Notes under the pieces: generated by a model
The model's database searches: none
What the model was told of the DNA's origin: nothing
The model's input: the letters and a program-made list of their open reading frames with translations, nothing else
Shown: positions 10,219 through 18,710 of the stretch, piece by piece
How positions within the stretch are numbered: the stretch's first letter is position 1
Layout of the letters: the number at the start of each line of letters is the position of its first letter
Origin: JBFFMO01 sp041390025
GTDB taxonomy: Bacteria > Myxococcota_A > Bradymonadia > Bradymonadales > Bradymonadaceae
Assembly (NCBI GenBank): GCA_041390025.1
Contig: JAWKQR010000003.1
Span: forward strand, 1-64,000
Direction of reading: 5' to 3'
Length of the DNA: 64,000 nucleotides
Translations under genes and position numbers: made by a program

Positions 10219-10266
10219 CAAACTTCGAATGTCCCTAAGCTATTGCAGCTGACGCGGAGCGTGTGG

Positions 10267-10791
10267 ATGTGGATCTTCGGCTACGGATCACTCATTTGGA
10301 AGCCCAACTTCGAGTTTATTGACTCCCGTATCGGGTACATTGAGGGATTCACAAGGCGTTTTTGGCAAGGCTCCACGGATCATCGAGGCGTACCTGGGCG
10401 CCCTGGACGCGTGGTCACCCTCGTGCGAGAGCCAACCGAACGGACATGGGGACGCACCTTTGAAGTTGATGCAACGACCGCCGCTCAAATCCTACAAGAC
10501 CTCGACGTGCGTGAACAAGGGGGATACGAACGGACACATGCACCGGTTTACGGGTCGGACTCCGTCGTCACGCCCAAGGCGCTGGTGTACATCGCCACAC
10601 CCGACAACCCTGAGTTTCTTGGCCCTGACACGCTTGAGAACATGGCACGACAGATCATGAGCAGCCAAGGTCCAAGCGGTCCCAACCTGGAATACCTGCT
10701 GAACTTGCACCGCGCTTTGGTGAGCTACGGCATCCACGATTCGCACATCGAGGAGCTGGTCGAGGCCACGCGTAATCTGCACCACGTTTGA
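10267..10791 (+). CDS. ChaC-type gamma-glutamylcyclotransferase
   Basis: 174 aa. It begins with the family signature FGYGSLIWKP, which forms the substrate-binding loop, and has the acidic REQGGYERT segment that carries the catalytic Glu in ChaC proteins. ChaC enzymes cleave glutathione (gamma-glutamyl-Cys-Gly) to 5-oxoproline and Cys-Gly, so the role would be cytosolic glutathione turnover. An in-frame GTG at 10261 is an alternative start. A small membrane protein follows 50 bp downstream on the same strand. Confidence 0.85.
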   Translation: MWIFGYGSLIWKPNFEFIDSRIGYIEGFTRRFWQGSTDHRGVPGRPGRVVTLVREPTERTWGRTFEVDATTAAQILQDLDVREQGGYERTHAPVYGSDSVVTPKALVYIATPDNPEFLGPDTLENMARQIMSSQGPSGPNLEYLLNLHRALVSYGIHDSHIEELVEATRNLHHV

Positions 10792-10841
10792 CAACAAGAC
10801 CTTTGTTCCAAAGACTAGCGCCGCCCCTTGAAAGGAAACGT

Positions 10842-11012
10842 ATGAACGTCTGGATTGGTGCCTCGGCATCTGCGCTCATCTCGCTAATCATCTTGATAAG
10901 CCTGTGGCGCATATCGGTGGTCGTCATTGAGCGAACGCCGCGAAAGCCGCAGCGACTCATTGAGAATACGCCCCCCAAACAGCTTGAGGCGAAGCCTGAT
11001 GACGCCGCGTGA
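10842..11012 (+). CDS. Small single-pass membrane protein
   Basis: 56 aa. The ATG is preceded by AAAGGAA at good spacing. Residues 7-28 form a hydrophobic helix (SASALISLIILISLWRISVV), followed by a short basic and Pro-rich cytoplasmic-type tail. Its last 14 bases overlap the start of the NUDIX gene, so the two are probably translationally coupled. No family recognised. Confidence 0.55.
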   Translation: MNVWIGASASALISLIILISLWRISVVVIERTPRKPQRLIENTPPKQLEAKPDDAA

Positions 11013-11835
11013 CGCCGCAACGGTCGCAATCCTGCGACAAAACAAGGCCCCGGAGGTCTTGCTTCTGCGCCGGCACGGCAAAAGCACCTTCATGGCCAAC
11101 GCGTGGGTTTACCCCGGCGGGCAAGTCGACCAGGCCGACGTCTTCTGCGGAAACGACGCCTATGTCGCCTCGCTTCCCCACGACTTGATGCGACTCGCCG
11201 ACTCGCGTGAGGTGGCCGTTGGACTTTGCCTCGCCGCCATCCGCGAGACCATCGAAGAAGCCGGCGTGGTGTTGGGTGTCCCTCCGGCGGCGCTTGGCGA
11301 CCAATTGGACCGTGTCCGCGCCGAGCTCCACACGCATGCCGTCACGTTGGGGAAGGTCGCCCAAACGTTTGATCTACGCTTCGACCTCGAGGATCTGGCG
11401 TTTTTTGCCCACTGGATCACACCAACGTTTGAACCCAAACGGTTCGACACGCGATTCTTTTTGGCCGTCGTGCCCGAGGACCAAACCGCGCGCCACGACG
11501 AGTCCGAGACCACGGACTCGCGCTGGATGCCCCCAGCGCATGCGCTCGATCGCGCCAAGGCGGGCGAGATCATGTTGGCGCCGCCCACCATTCGGACGCT
11601 TGAGCAGTTGGCCGACTTCGACACGACCGACTCGGCGATCGCATGGGCCAAACACCACCATCCCCCGGTGATCACGCCACACTTCTGTGAACTTGAGGGC
11701 TCGATGACACTGGTGTTGCCCGGCGACCCACTCTACCCCGAGAGCGACTACCCCCAAGCCACGCCGGTCAGGGACGGCATCACCCGAATGCGGATGTCCG
11801 GCGAGTTTTGGCAATCGATCACCACAAACCTTTGA
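10999..11835 (+). CDS. NUDIX hydrolase (NUDT19/CoA-diphosphatase-like)
   Basis: 278 aa with the start at ATG 10999 overlapping the previous gene; the longer frame from 10927 lies inside that gene and is rejected. The NUDIX box is visible as YPGGQVD ... AAIRETIEEAGVVLG, with the REtxEEaG metal-binding glutamates. Between the Gly-Gly and the helix is a long insertion of about 35 residues, a feature of NUDT7/NUDT19-like enzymes that hydrolyse CoA and acyl-CoA. Later segments (FAHWITPTFEPKRFDTRFFL) fit the same subfamily. Substrate is inferred, not shown. Confidence 0.85.
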   Translation: MTPRDAATVAILRQNKAPEVLLLRRHGKSTFMANAWVYPGGQVDQADVFCGNDAYVASLPHDLMRLADSREVAVGLCLAAIRETIEEAGVVLGVPPAALGDQLDRVRAELHTHAVTLGKVAQTFDLRFDLEDLAFFAHWITPTFEPKRFDTRFFLAVVPEDQTARHDESETTDSRWMPPAHALDRAKAGEIMLAPPTIRTLEQLADFDTTDSAIAWAKHHHPPVITPHFCELEGSMTLVLPGDPLYPESDYPQATPVRDGITRMRMSGEFWQSITTNL

Positions 11836-11996
11836 TTCTGCGCGGGTGTTTGAGGCGACCCAGGCCCACTTCTTTGTTAGACTGTCGTGCGCCGACCACT
11901 TTTTTGTGCACAACCCCGCAAAAAGGATCGGATTTTTGAATAATCGGCGCTTGAGATGGTCCAACGCTCAGAACATGACGAAATTGGAGCCGAATC

Positions 11997-12941
11997 ATGA
12001 ACACCAAATCCAAAATCCTCGCCTTCGCACTCGCCCTCGGCATTTCTGTACCCGCCGTGACGATGATGTCGACTCCTGAGGCCCATGCAGCCGGTGGCGT
12101 TCTCGACTCGGCCAGCAATGGCGGTAAGCGCACACACAAACGCGCGGGCGCTGCAAAGACATCCAAAAAGAAGAAGTCGTCCAAGAAGACGACGACCACA
12201 CGCACAACGCGCACCACGACGACCCGCCAAGCGCCTACAACACGTCGCGTGGTGTCGACTCGCACGGTGAGCAACGGCTCGACGCATACCCACTACACGA
12301 CGCGAAGCCGCACGACGTACGTTCGTCAGCACAGCCGTCCCACGCGTGTTGTTCGCAGCAGCCCACGTCATGTGCACAACCATACGGACGTAGTGTACGT
12401 GCAAGAGGCGCCGCCCGCGGCACGTTCGACGCCAGCAGCATCGAGCCAGACCGACATCGACGTGTACATCACCGGTGGAGTGGGATCGAGCGGCTTCGCG
12501 TCGACGACCATCACCGACGAGGCGCTGCCAGGGATCGGTTGGAACGTGGCCGTGGGCGGAAAAGGCAAGTACCTCGGCCTTGAGATCGGCCTCGACGGTG
12601 GCGGCTACACCTTCGACCCCGAAGGCGCAAACACCACCGACATGGGCCTCTTCGGGCTGTACGGCGACCTCAAGCTGCAGCCCACGATCGCGGGATTCTT
12701 CGAGCCCTACGTCTACGGCGGTGTGGGAGGTTACGTGCTCGGCGACGGAATCCTCAATGAATCATCAAGCGGTGCAGCCCTGCGGCTTGGCCTTGGTGTC
12801 AACCTCCGCTTTGACGACATCGCCATCGGCGGCAAGTACGCCTGGCAGACGATGGGATTCACCGACGACTCCGGCTCGTACGGGGGCGACTTCACAGCGC
12901 AAAGCGAAACCGTCGGCATCAACCTGTCGATCTACTTCTAA
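11997..12941 (+). CDS. Outer-membrane beta-barrel protein with basic Lys/Thr/Arg-rich linker
   Basis: 314 aa. A signal peptide (MNTKSKILAFALALGISVPA, cleaved near AHA) is followed by a highly basic low-complexity region at roughly residues 40-120, rich in Lys, Thr and Arg (KTSKKKKSSKKTTTTRTTR). The C-terminal 170 residues alternate in beta-strand fashion (GLFGLYGDLKLQPTIAGFFE, GGKYAWQTMGF) and end in Phe (NLSIYF), the usual C-terminal signature of outer-membrane barrels. The basic linker might bind peptidoglycan, lipopolysaccharide or nucleic acid. It is preceded by a 160-bp AT-richer region likely to hold its promoter. Confidence 0.75.
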   Translation: MNTKSKILAFALALGISVPAVTMMSTPEAHAAGGVLDSASNGGKRTHKRAGAAKTSKKKKSSKKTTTTRTTRTTTTRQAPTTRRVVSTRTVSNGSTHTHYTTRSRTTYVRQHSRPTRVVRSSPRHVHNHTDVVYVQEAPPAARSTPAASSQTDIDVYITGGVGSSGFASTTITDEALPGIGWNVAVGGKGKYLGLEIGLDGGGYTFDPEGANTTDMGLFGLYGDLKLQPTIAGFFEPYVYGGVGGYVLGDGILNESSSGAALRLGLGVNLRFDDIAIGGKYAWQTMGFTDDSGSYGGDFTAQSETVGINLSIYF

Positions 12942-13384
12942 TCTGGGCCTGGGGAACGCGACACGGAGGCCGGCATGACCGGCCTCTCGTCGTTCTTGAG
13001 GCGCTCGCGCACAGCCTGCACACGACGTTTGGCCGCTGACCAATCGTCCTCACACTCCAGCAGCTCGCCCCACGCAATGGCCGGCGCACCGCCTGTGCGA
13101 CGAACGGCTTGAACCTCGACGATCAGCCGCCTGATCTCTGCCCCGAGCCGCGGCGACGGCTGTCCGGGGTGTTCCACATCCCAGCGCGCGTCCAAAACCA
13201 TCGATTGCGAGTAAACCACACGCAGATCGGGATCCAGCGCGTCGACAACCAAGATCGGCGCAAGAAAGCTCTGCCGTGGCGTCAGACGCGGCTTAGACAG
13301 CGATGCAAAGCCGACAAGCGCCAAGACACTGCCCACTGCGAACGTTACTCCCCCGACCACCAGCCACACCCATAGGACAGACAC
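12938..13384 (-). CDS. Membrane-anchored hypothetical protein
   Basis: About 148 aa from a GTG at 13384 that has AGGGG six bases upstream; a longer TTG-started frame reaches 13444. An N-terminal helix (VLWVWLVVGGVTFAVGSVLA) anchors the protein. The rest is soluble, with a beta strand region (FLAPILVVDALDPDLRVVYS) and a C-terminal amphipathic helix. No family recognised. It overlaps the convergent beta-barrel gene by 4 bases. Confidence 0.5.
   Translation of the reverse strand: MSVLWVWLVVGGVTFAVGSVLALVGFASLSKPRLTPRQSFLAPILVVDALDPDLRVVYSQSMVLDARWDVEHPGQPSPRLGAEIRRLIVEVQAVRRTGGAPAIAWGELLECEDDWSAAKRRVQAVRERLKNDERPVMPASVSRSPGPD
12966..12986 (+). terminator. Terminator-like hairpin after the beta-barrel gene
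   Basis: GAGGCCGG (12966-12973) and CCGGCCTC (12979-12986) form a perfect 8-bp stem with a 5-base loop, 24 bases past the stop at 12941. The downstream sequence is only mildly T-rich. Confidence 0.5.
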
Positions 13385-13605
13385 AGCATCCCCTGTTGAG
13401 GTATTTTCTACTTTCCACGCTCTGCGCTCTGTGTCACTTTCCAAACCGTTGGATGATGGTTTTACACCCTTGGTTACGGCACGATGACGACATGCGTTAT
13501 CTTGACGTCATGGCACACCAGTCGTAACGTATCGGGATGCTACGCCCTATAGACGCGCGTTTCTGACGGGCTTTGCCCCGACCCATTGCGAGTTCGAGGA
13601 CGAGA

Positions 13606-14553
13606 TTGAATTCGAAAAAGTCTGGCGGATGGGTGCTGAAATTCATCTCAGGGAAATACCAAGGGGGAGAGTTCCCACTTGAGATGGACAGCGAAGTGGT
13701 GATTGGCCGGTCAAGCGACTTGGATATGGTCCTTGTCGAAGACATGGTTTCACGTCGCCACGCTCGCATCACCACCTTTGGCGGCGAAATTTTTATTGAA
13801 GACTTTGGCAGCACCAACGGCAGCTTCGTCAACGGCGAGAAGATTACGAAATCTCGCCTGAAGGAAGGCGACCGTATTTTGGTGGGCACCAACATCATCA
13901 AGCTCGTGCATCGTGATGCAGACGAGTCGGGCGGACGCGACATTCGCGGCGGAGGCGGCATGCTTCCTGATCGGGGAGCCGCATCACGCACCACAGGCGC
14001 GACGCTTACGGGATCCATCTCCGGCTTGATCGAAGAGGTCCCCTGCCTGACTTGCTCCAGCTCTTCTCGACCAGCAAAAAGTCGGGTGTTCTGGTCATTC
14101 ATCGCGAACACGACCTTGGTAAAGTGTACTTGCGCGAAGGTCGAGTCATCTTTGCCGTCATCAACGACGACGTCGAGGTGTCGCCCTACAAAGCGTTTTA
14201 TCGTGTCATGGGCTGGACCCACGGAACGTTCTCGCTCGAACATCCCACCGACGAAACTTTCGAAACCGAGATCAATGAGTCCACCGAAGGGCTCATGATG
14301 GAGGGCATGCGCATCCTCGACGAGATCGAAAACTTGGGCGGCGACGTCCCAAGCGCAGACGATGTCCTGGAAGTCAAAGCACCGCTCATCCCGCCGCTGC
14401 GTAGTCTGACCCCGAGCTCTTGGACACGTTCAGCTCGTGCTCAACTACACACGGGTTTCGGACATCATGAACAAGAGCCTCGCCAGTGATCTGGAGACGA
14501 TGCAGGACATCGTGTACCTCATCCGCAATGATTACATGCGAGTGGCCAAGTAA
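13606..14553 (+). CDS. FHA domain plus DUF4388 (PATAN-like) protein, broken by three frameshifts
   Basis: Residues from about 10 to 100 form an FHA phosphothreonine-binding domain with all the usual marks: VVIGRSSDLDMVL, SRRHARI, STNGSFVNG. The DUF4388 domain follows (LFSTSKKSGVLVIHRE, GKVYLREGRVIFAVIND). Three single-base deletions are needed to join it: in the C run at 14040-14043, at about 14414 (CCGAG for CCGGAG), and at about 14432 (TTCAG for TTCCAG). After repair the protein ends ...NDYMRVAK with TAA at 14551-14553, about 316 aa. FHA+DUF4388 proteins are common in Myxococcota and are thought to link Ser/Thr kinase signals to motility or polarity modules. Start is a TTG at 13606 with GAGGA upstream; a TTG at 13573 is possible. 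dnaB follows 8 bases later. Confidence 0.75.
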
Positions 14554-14561
14554 GTTTGGCC

Positions 14562-15919
14562 ATGGCCGCATCACCCACCACAGATACGCCCATTCGCGTT
14601 CCGCCTCACAACGATGATGCGGAGCGCTCGCTTTGGGCTCGATCCTTCTCGACAATCGGGTCTTGGACGAAGTCTCAGGGCGCATCAAAGCCGAGGACTT
14701 TTACCGGGAAAGCCACCGACACGTGTTTCGCGCGATGGAGCTCTTGCACCGCCGTGGCGACGCGATCGACGTGATCACCCTCGCCGACCACCTGTCGGCC
14801 TCGGCGCTGCTTGAGAACGTCGGGGGGGCAAATTTCCTCGCACGCCTGTCCAGCGAGGTTCCAAGTGCCGCCAACGTCGAGCACTACGGGAACATCGTCA
14901 AACGCAAGGCCACGCTGCGCGCCTTCATCTCGGCCGCCGACGAGCTCGTCGAGGAGTGTTACGGCGACGTCAACGACGTCGAAGGCTTCATGGACACGGC
15001 GGAACAGAAACTGTTCTCGATCACGCAGTCTGGGGCAGCACGTTCGTATGCGACAATGCGTGAGGTGATCCGCGAAGCGTTTGGCCAGATCGAGGCGCTG
15101 TACCAAAAGAGCGAACAGATCACCGGCGTGCCGTCGGGTTTCGTCGACCTCGACGATATCACGGCCGGTTGGCAGCCCTCGGACCTCATCATCCTGGCCG
15201 CGCGACCCGCGATGGGGAAAACCAGCTTCACCCTGAACATGCTCACGCACTCGGCGTTGCAGCGAAAGATCCCAGCCGCATTCTTCAGCCTCGAAATGTC
15301 GAACCAACAGCTCGCCATTCGTATGCTGTGTTCTGAAGCCCACATCGACCAGTCGCGCTTGCGTCGTGGCCAGATGACCGAGGCCGAGTGGAACCGCCTG
15401 ATCAAGGCAGCGGGCACACTCAGCGAGGCCAAGATCTTCCTCGACGATACGCCGGCGCTGCCCATCATGGAGTTCCGCTCCAAAATGCGGCGTCTCAAGG
15501 CAGAACACGACGTCGGCATCGTTTTTGTCGACTACCTTCAGCTGATGCGTGGAAGCTCGAAGAACAGCAACAGCCGCGAGCAAGAGATCAGTGAGATCTC
15601 ACGTAACCTCAAAGCCGTGGCCAAGGAATTGAGCATACCGATCATCGCGCTCGCACAGCTCAACCGCGGTGTTGAGCAGCGCGCCGACAAGCGGCCCATG
15701 ATGAGCGACTTGCGCGAATCGGGCGCCATCGAGCAGGACGCCGACCTAATTTTGTTCATCTACCGTGACGAGGTCTACAACCCCGACACGGAAGCGCAAG
15801 GCATCGCCGAGATCATCATCGGCAAACACCGAAATGGTGGGCTTGGCACCGTGCGGTTGCGTTTCTTCAACGCGCACACGCGGTTTGAAAACCTCGCCCC
15901 CGAAGACTACTCAGGCTGA
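14562..15919 (+). CDS. dnaB: Replicative DNA helicase DnaB, with one frameshift near the N-terminus
   Basis: RecA-fold hexameric helicase of the replication fork. The N-terminal frame (TPIRVPPHNDDAERSL) runs to about 14632 and continues in the +1 frame as LGSILLDNRVLDEV, so one T is missing in the TTT at 14632-14634. Walker A is ARPAMGKTSF (about residues 213-222 of the repaired protein). The hydrophobic-Asp Walker B is VFVDYLQLM, followed by the Arg/Gln loop SREQEISEISRNLK and the conserved DLRESGAIEQDADL. Repaired length is about 452 aa, normal for DnaB. As the gene is essential the break is almost certainly a sequence error. Its 3' end overlaps the convergent lipoprotein gene by 13 bases. 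Confidence 0.92.
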
Positions 15920-16953
15920 GTCTCCCACTTGGGCTCGGAGGGGACGGGCACGACGGGGCTCTTGGGATCGGTGACGAACAGCACCTCGGCTTGAACACGC
16001 GGGATCTTCGCCTCCGAGAGCGGACCGTCCCATTTTGGAAGCTCCAAGTCTCTTAGATCGATACGGATGGGACCCCGCGCGTCGTCGGTCATAAACGAAG
16101 CCCGGATCGTACCCTTGGTCACGGGGATATGCTGCGTTTGAAGTATCGGTCCGGTGACCTCGACCTGCTTCTTGGCGTTCGAACGCGTTTCCAGCATGAC
16201 ACGAATCGGAAACTTATCGGGCGCGTCAGCCACGCGTTCGAGGCTGCCTTGAATGACGTTGCCGGGTTTGCGTTGGTCGGCGCGCAGCGAAACCATGACC
16301 ACAAGGCTATGTTTCTCCGAGAGACGCAGGCCCACGTAGTAGAGGTCTTTGCCGTCGAAAACCGCCGTGGCAGGCCCCTGCACGCCGTCGGACAAGCGGT
16401 AGTAGCCCGTCGTAAAGCAGCCTTGCGCCGAAAACGCGGGCTGAGCGGGCACACCGACCGGTTTGCCCGCAAACGCCATCGAAAACGTGGTCAAGTCGTC
16501 CTTCCCAACAACACTGATCGACCCTTCTGCCTCGTCGAGCGAAAGCTTGCTTAGGCTCACGACAAGATGGGAATTCTCGATCCCGGGCACATGGTAGTTG
16601 AAGCCTTCCCGCTCCAGATCTGCGAACTCCAGCAGGAACCCCGGTGAGGTGTGAAGCTTTCCGTCTTGTTCGACCAGCCCTTGAATAAACCACCCGGTTT
16701 GGCACAGATTGACGCCGATCGCTTTGAGGGGCACAGGATCAGGCGAAGGCAAATCCTGCGACACCAACTGACCCACTGGCTCGCCCTCAATCCGCATGGC
16801 CAGCACATCAAGCGGGAGCGCGAGACGCGCGGACGGCGGGGTGATTCGCTCAAACGAGGGCGCCGCATCAACCGCCGGAGGAGGAACGGGAGCAGGCGGG
16901 GGCGATTTCTCGCACCCCGCTGTCAACATGAGCGCCAAGACTAATCGTTTCAT
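15907..16953 (-). CDS. Lipoprotein of unknown function
   Basis: 348 aa. Signal peptide with lipobox LTAGC (Cys14), then a Pro-rich spacer (KSPPPAPVPPPA), then a soluble beta-rich region. No motif was recognised. It is the last gene of a tight minus-strand operon: only 1 base separates it from the small membrane protein upstream, and that gene lies 3 bases from the Xaa-Pro aminopeptidase gene. Confidence 0.7.
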   Translation of the reverse strand: MKRLVLALMLTAGCEKSPPPAPVPPPAVDAAPSFERITPPSARLALPLDVLAMRIEGEPVGQLVSQDLPSPDPVPLKAIGVNLCQTGWFIQGLVEQDGKLHTSPGFLLEFADLEREGFNYHVPGIENSHLVVSLSKLSLDEAEGSISVVGKDDLTTFSMAFAGKPVGVPAQPAFSAQGCFTTGYYRLSDGVQGPATAVFDGKDLYYVGLRLSEKHSLVVMVSLRADQRKPGNVIQGSLERVADAPDKFPIRVMLETRSNAKKQVEVTGPILQTQHIPVTKGTIRASFMTDDARGPIRIDLRDLELPKWDGPLSEAKIPRVQAEVLFVTDPKSPVVPVPSEPKWETQPE

Positions 16954-16954
16954 C

Positions 16955-17320
16955 TTAGATGTAGCGGTTGTAGTCGGGGAAGAACTCCCAATCGCCCACA
17001 GGGCGGTCTTTCTTGCACATCACCACGAAATAGCAGTCGGCCGCGACGAGCAGCGAGAGGGTTGCGCCCATGAAGCACGTCAGGACCACCGCCGCGAGGA
17101 TGGCAGCACCCTTGAGTGTCTGACCCGCCATGATGTGACCGACACCGGGCAAGAAGATCGAAAGAATGATGGGGATGATGTCCTCGTTCTCGAGCTTGTG
17201 CTTGATCTTCGTCTGAGGCTGCAACTGTCCGGGCACCGGCGCCTGGCTTGGCGGTTGTGCGGGTTGTTGTGGCTGCTGAAATGCGGGATCGGGCTGACCC
17301 CATTCGTTGTTTTCTGACAT
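16955..17320 (-). CDS. Small membrane protein with TM2-like hairpin
   Basis: 121 aa. A Pro/Gln-rich cytoplasmic N-terminus (PAFQQPQQPAQPPSQAP) is followed by two hydrophobic helices. The first, IIPIILSIFLPGVGHIMAGQ, has the FLPGxGxxxxG pattern of TM2-type and DUF5683-like proteins. The second is AAILAAVVLTCFMGATLSLL. The C-terminus (DWEFFPDYNRYI) is aromatic-rich. Middle gene of the operon with Xaa-Pro aminopeptidase. Function unknown. Confidence 0.65.
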   Translation of the reverse strand: MSENNEWGQPDPAFQQPQQPAQPPSQAPVPGQLQPQTKIKHKLENEDIIPIILSIFLPGVGHIMAGQTLKGAAILAAVVLTCFMGATLSLLVAADCYFVVMCKKDRPVGDWEFFPDYNRYI

Positions 17321-17323
17321 GGT

Positions 17324-18646
17324 TTAAAGACCTGCGTTAATGACCGATTCGATCGCTTCGATGGATTTAGGGCATGCGTGGGTGAGGTTCTCAGGATCGC
17401 CCGACGTCACCAAGATATCGTCTTCAATCCGGATGCCCACGCCACGCAGACCCGCGGGAAGTGACTCATCATGTGCCGGAAAATAGAGCCCGGGCTCGAT
17501 GGTCAATACCATTCCAGGCTCCAGTTTGCGCCACTGCGACGTGTCGTCAAAATAAGCGCCCACATCATGCACATCGATGCCGAGCCAATGGGACACATTG
17601 TGGGGATAATACTTGCGGTACGTTTCGGATTCGACCGCCTCGTCCACGCTGCCGGTCAGTGCACCGAGCGCGATCATCACCTCGCTCAGGCGCCGCGCCG
17701 TGCGCTCCTGAAGCTCGTTGTACCGAATCCCCGCGCGGACATCGTTGATGGCGGCTTCCTGAGCCTCAAGCACACCTTGGTAGGCGTCGCGAGCCGCTCC
17801 CTCGAACTTGCCCGAGACCGGCCATGTCCGTGTGATGTCGGCTGCGTAGAAGTGGTATTCACAGCCCGCGTCGATCAGCACCAATTCGCCGGATTCGAGC
17901 GCGGAGCGATTCTCGGTGTAGTGCAGAATCGTGGCGTTGTCTCCGGTTCCCACAATGCTGGAATAGGCTGGAAACTCGGCGCCATGCCGTCGAAAGTACG
18001 ATTCGATGACGGCTTGGAGCTCGAACTCCCTCACGCCTGGTTTCGTTGCGCGCATCGCGGCGACGTGGGCGTCGGAGGTGACCTGAGCGGCCTTGCGCAT
18101 GAGATCGAGTTCTTCGGGTGCCTTAAACAAGCGCATCTCGTGCACAAGGTCACGAATGTCACCAAATCGCGCTGGGGCTTCAGGAGCCCGACGCCGCACA
18201 AAGCGCAGACCGGTGTAATACTGAATCATCCGACGGTCAAAGTCGTGATCCTGCCCAATGGGCCAAAACGCGGTGTCGCGGTGCGCAAGAAACTTGGGAA
18301 GTTCTTTGTCGATCTCAGCGATGTCGTAAGCCGCGTTCGCGCCAAATTCCGAGACTGCCCTTCGATCCCAAAGCGGCGCCCAGTCCACGTCTCGGCCTCG
18401 GGGTCGCGTGGTCGCACGAACAGGATGAACTCGCCGTCCGGGTCCTGGCGCAAGCACCAACACACAACCGGGCTCCCTAAAACCTGACAGATAGAGGATG
18501 TCGCTCGACGGACGGTAAGGAAACTCGGTGTCATTGGATCGCGTGCGCTCGGGCTCGCCGAAGAGCACAGCGACGCCGTTGCTTCCGATTCGATCCATGA
18601 GTTCCCGACGGCGCTTTTCAAAGATCTGCGCTTCTACGTCATACAT
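17324..18646 (-). CDS. pepP: Xaa-Pro aminopeptidase (M24B, aminopeptidase P)
   Basis: 440 aa, cytoplasmic. Removes N-terminal residues that precede proline. The AMP_N domain occupies residues 1-130 (DRIGSNGVAVLFGEPERTRS, DILYLSGFREPGCVLVLAPG). The pita-bread catalytic domain carries the metal ligands: DAGCEYHFYAADITRT (two Asp), HWLGIDVHDVG (His), TIEPGLYFP (Glu) and IRIEDDILVT (Glu). Length fits the E. coli PepP type. ATG at 18646 follows AGGGG. First gene of the operon with the TM2-like and lipoprotein genes. Confidence 0.92.
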   Translation of the reverse strand: MYDVEAQIFEKRRRELMDRIGSNGVAVLFGEPERTRSNDTEFPYRPSSDILYLSGFREPGCVLVLAPGPGRRVHPVRATTRPRGRDVDWAPLWDRRAVSEFGANAAYDIAEIDKELPKFLAHRDTAFWPIGQDHDFDRRMIQYYTGLRFVRRRAPEAPARFGDIRDLVHEMRLFKAPEELDLMRKAAQVTSDAHVAAMRATKPGVREFELQAVIESYFRRHGAEFPAYSSIVGTGDNATILHYTENRSALESGELVLIDAGCEYHFYAADITRTWPVSGKFEGAARDAYQGVLEAQEAAINDVRAGIRYNELQERTARRLSEVMIALGALTGSVDEAVESETYRKYYPHNVSHWLGIDVHDVGAYFDDTSQWRKLEPGMVLTIEPGLYFPAHDESLPAGLRGVGIRIEDDILVTSGDPENLTHACPKSIEAIESVINAGL

Positions 18647-18710
18647 ACAAAGCCCCTTCAGCGGTCGCCGGCCATCCTAAATCACGCGCTCCAAGAATGC
18701 CACCAAACGT

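Noticed and set aside
14615..14650. Programmed frameshift in dnaB
   Set aside because: There is no slippery heptamer or stimulatory structure, and the neighbouring gene has three similar one-base gaps. A sequence error is simpler.
17471..18487. 338-aa plus-strand open frame
   Set aside because: It lies entirely opposite the clear Xaa-Pro aminopeptidase gene and has no recognisable protein features.
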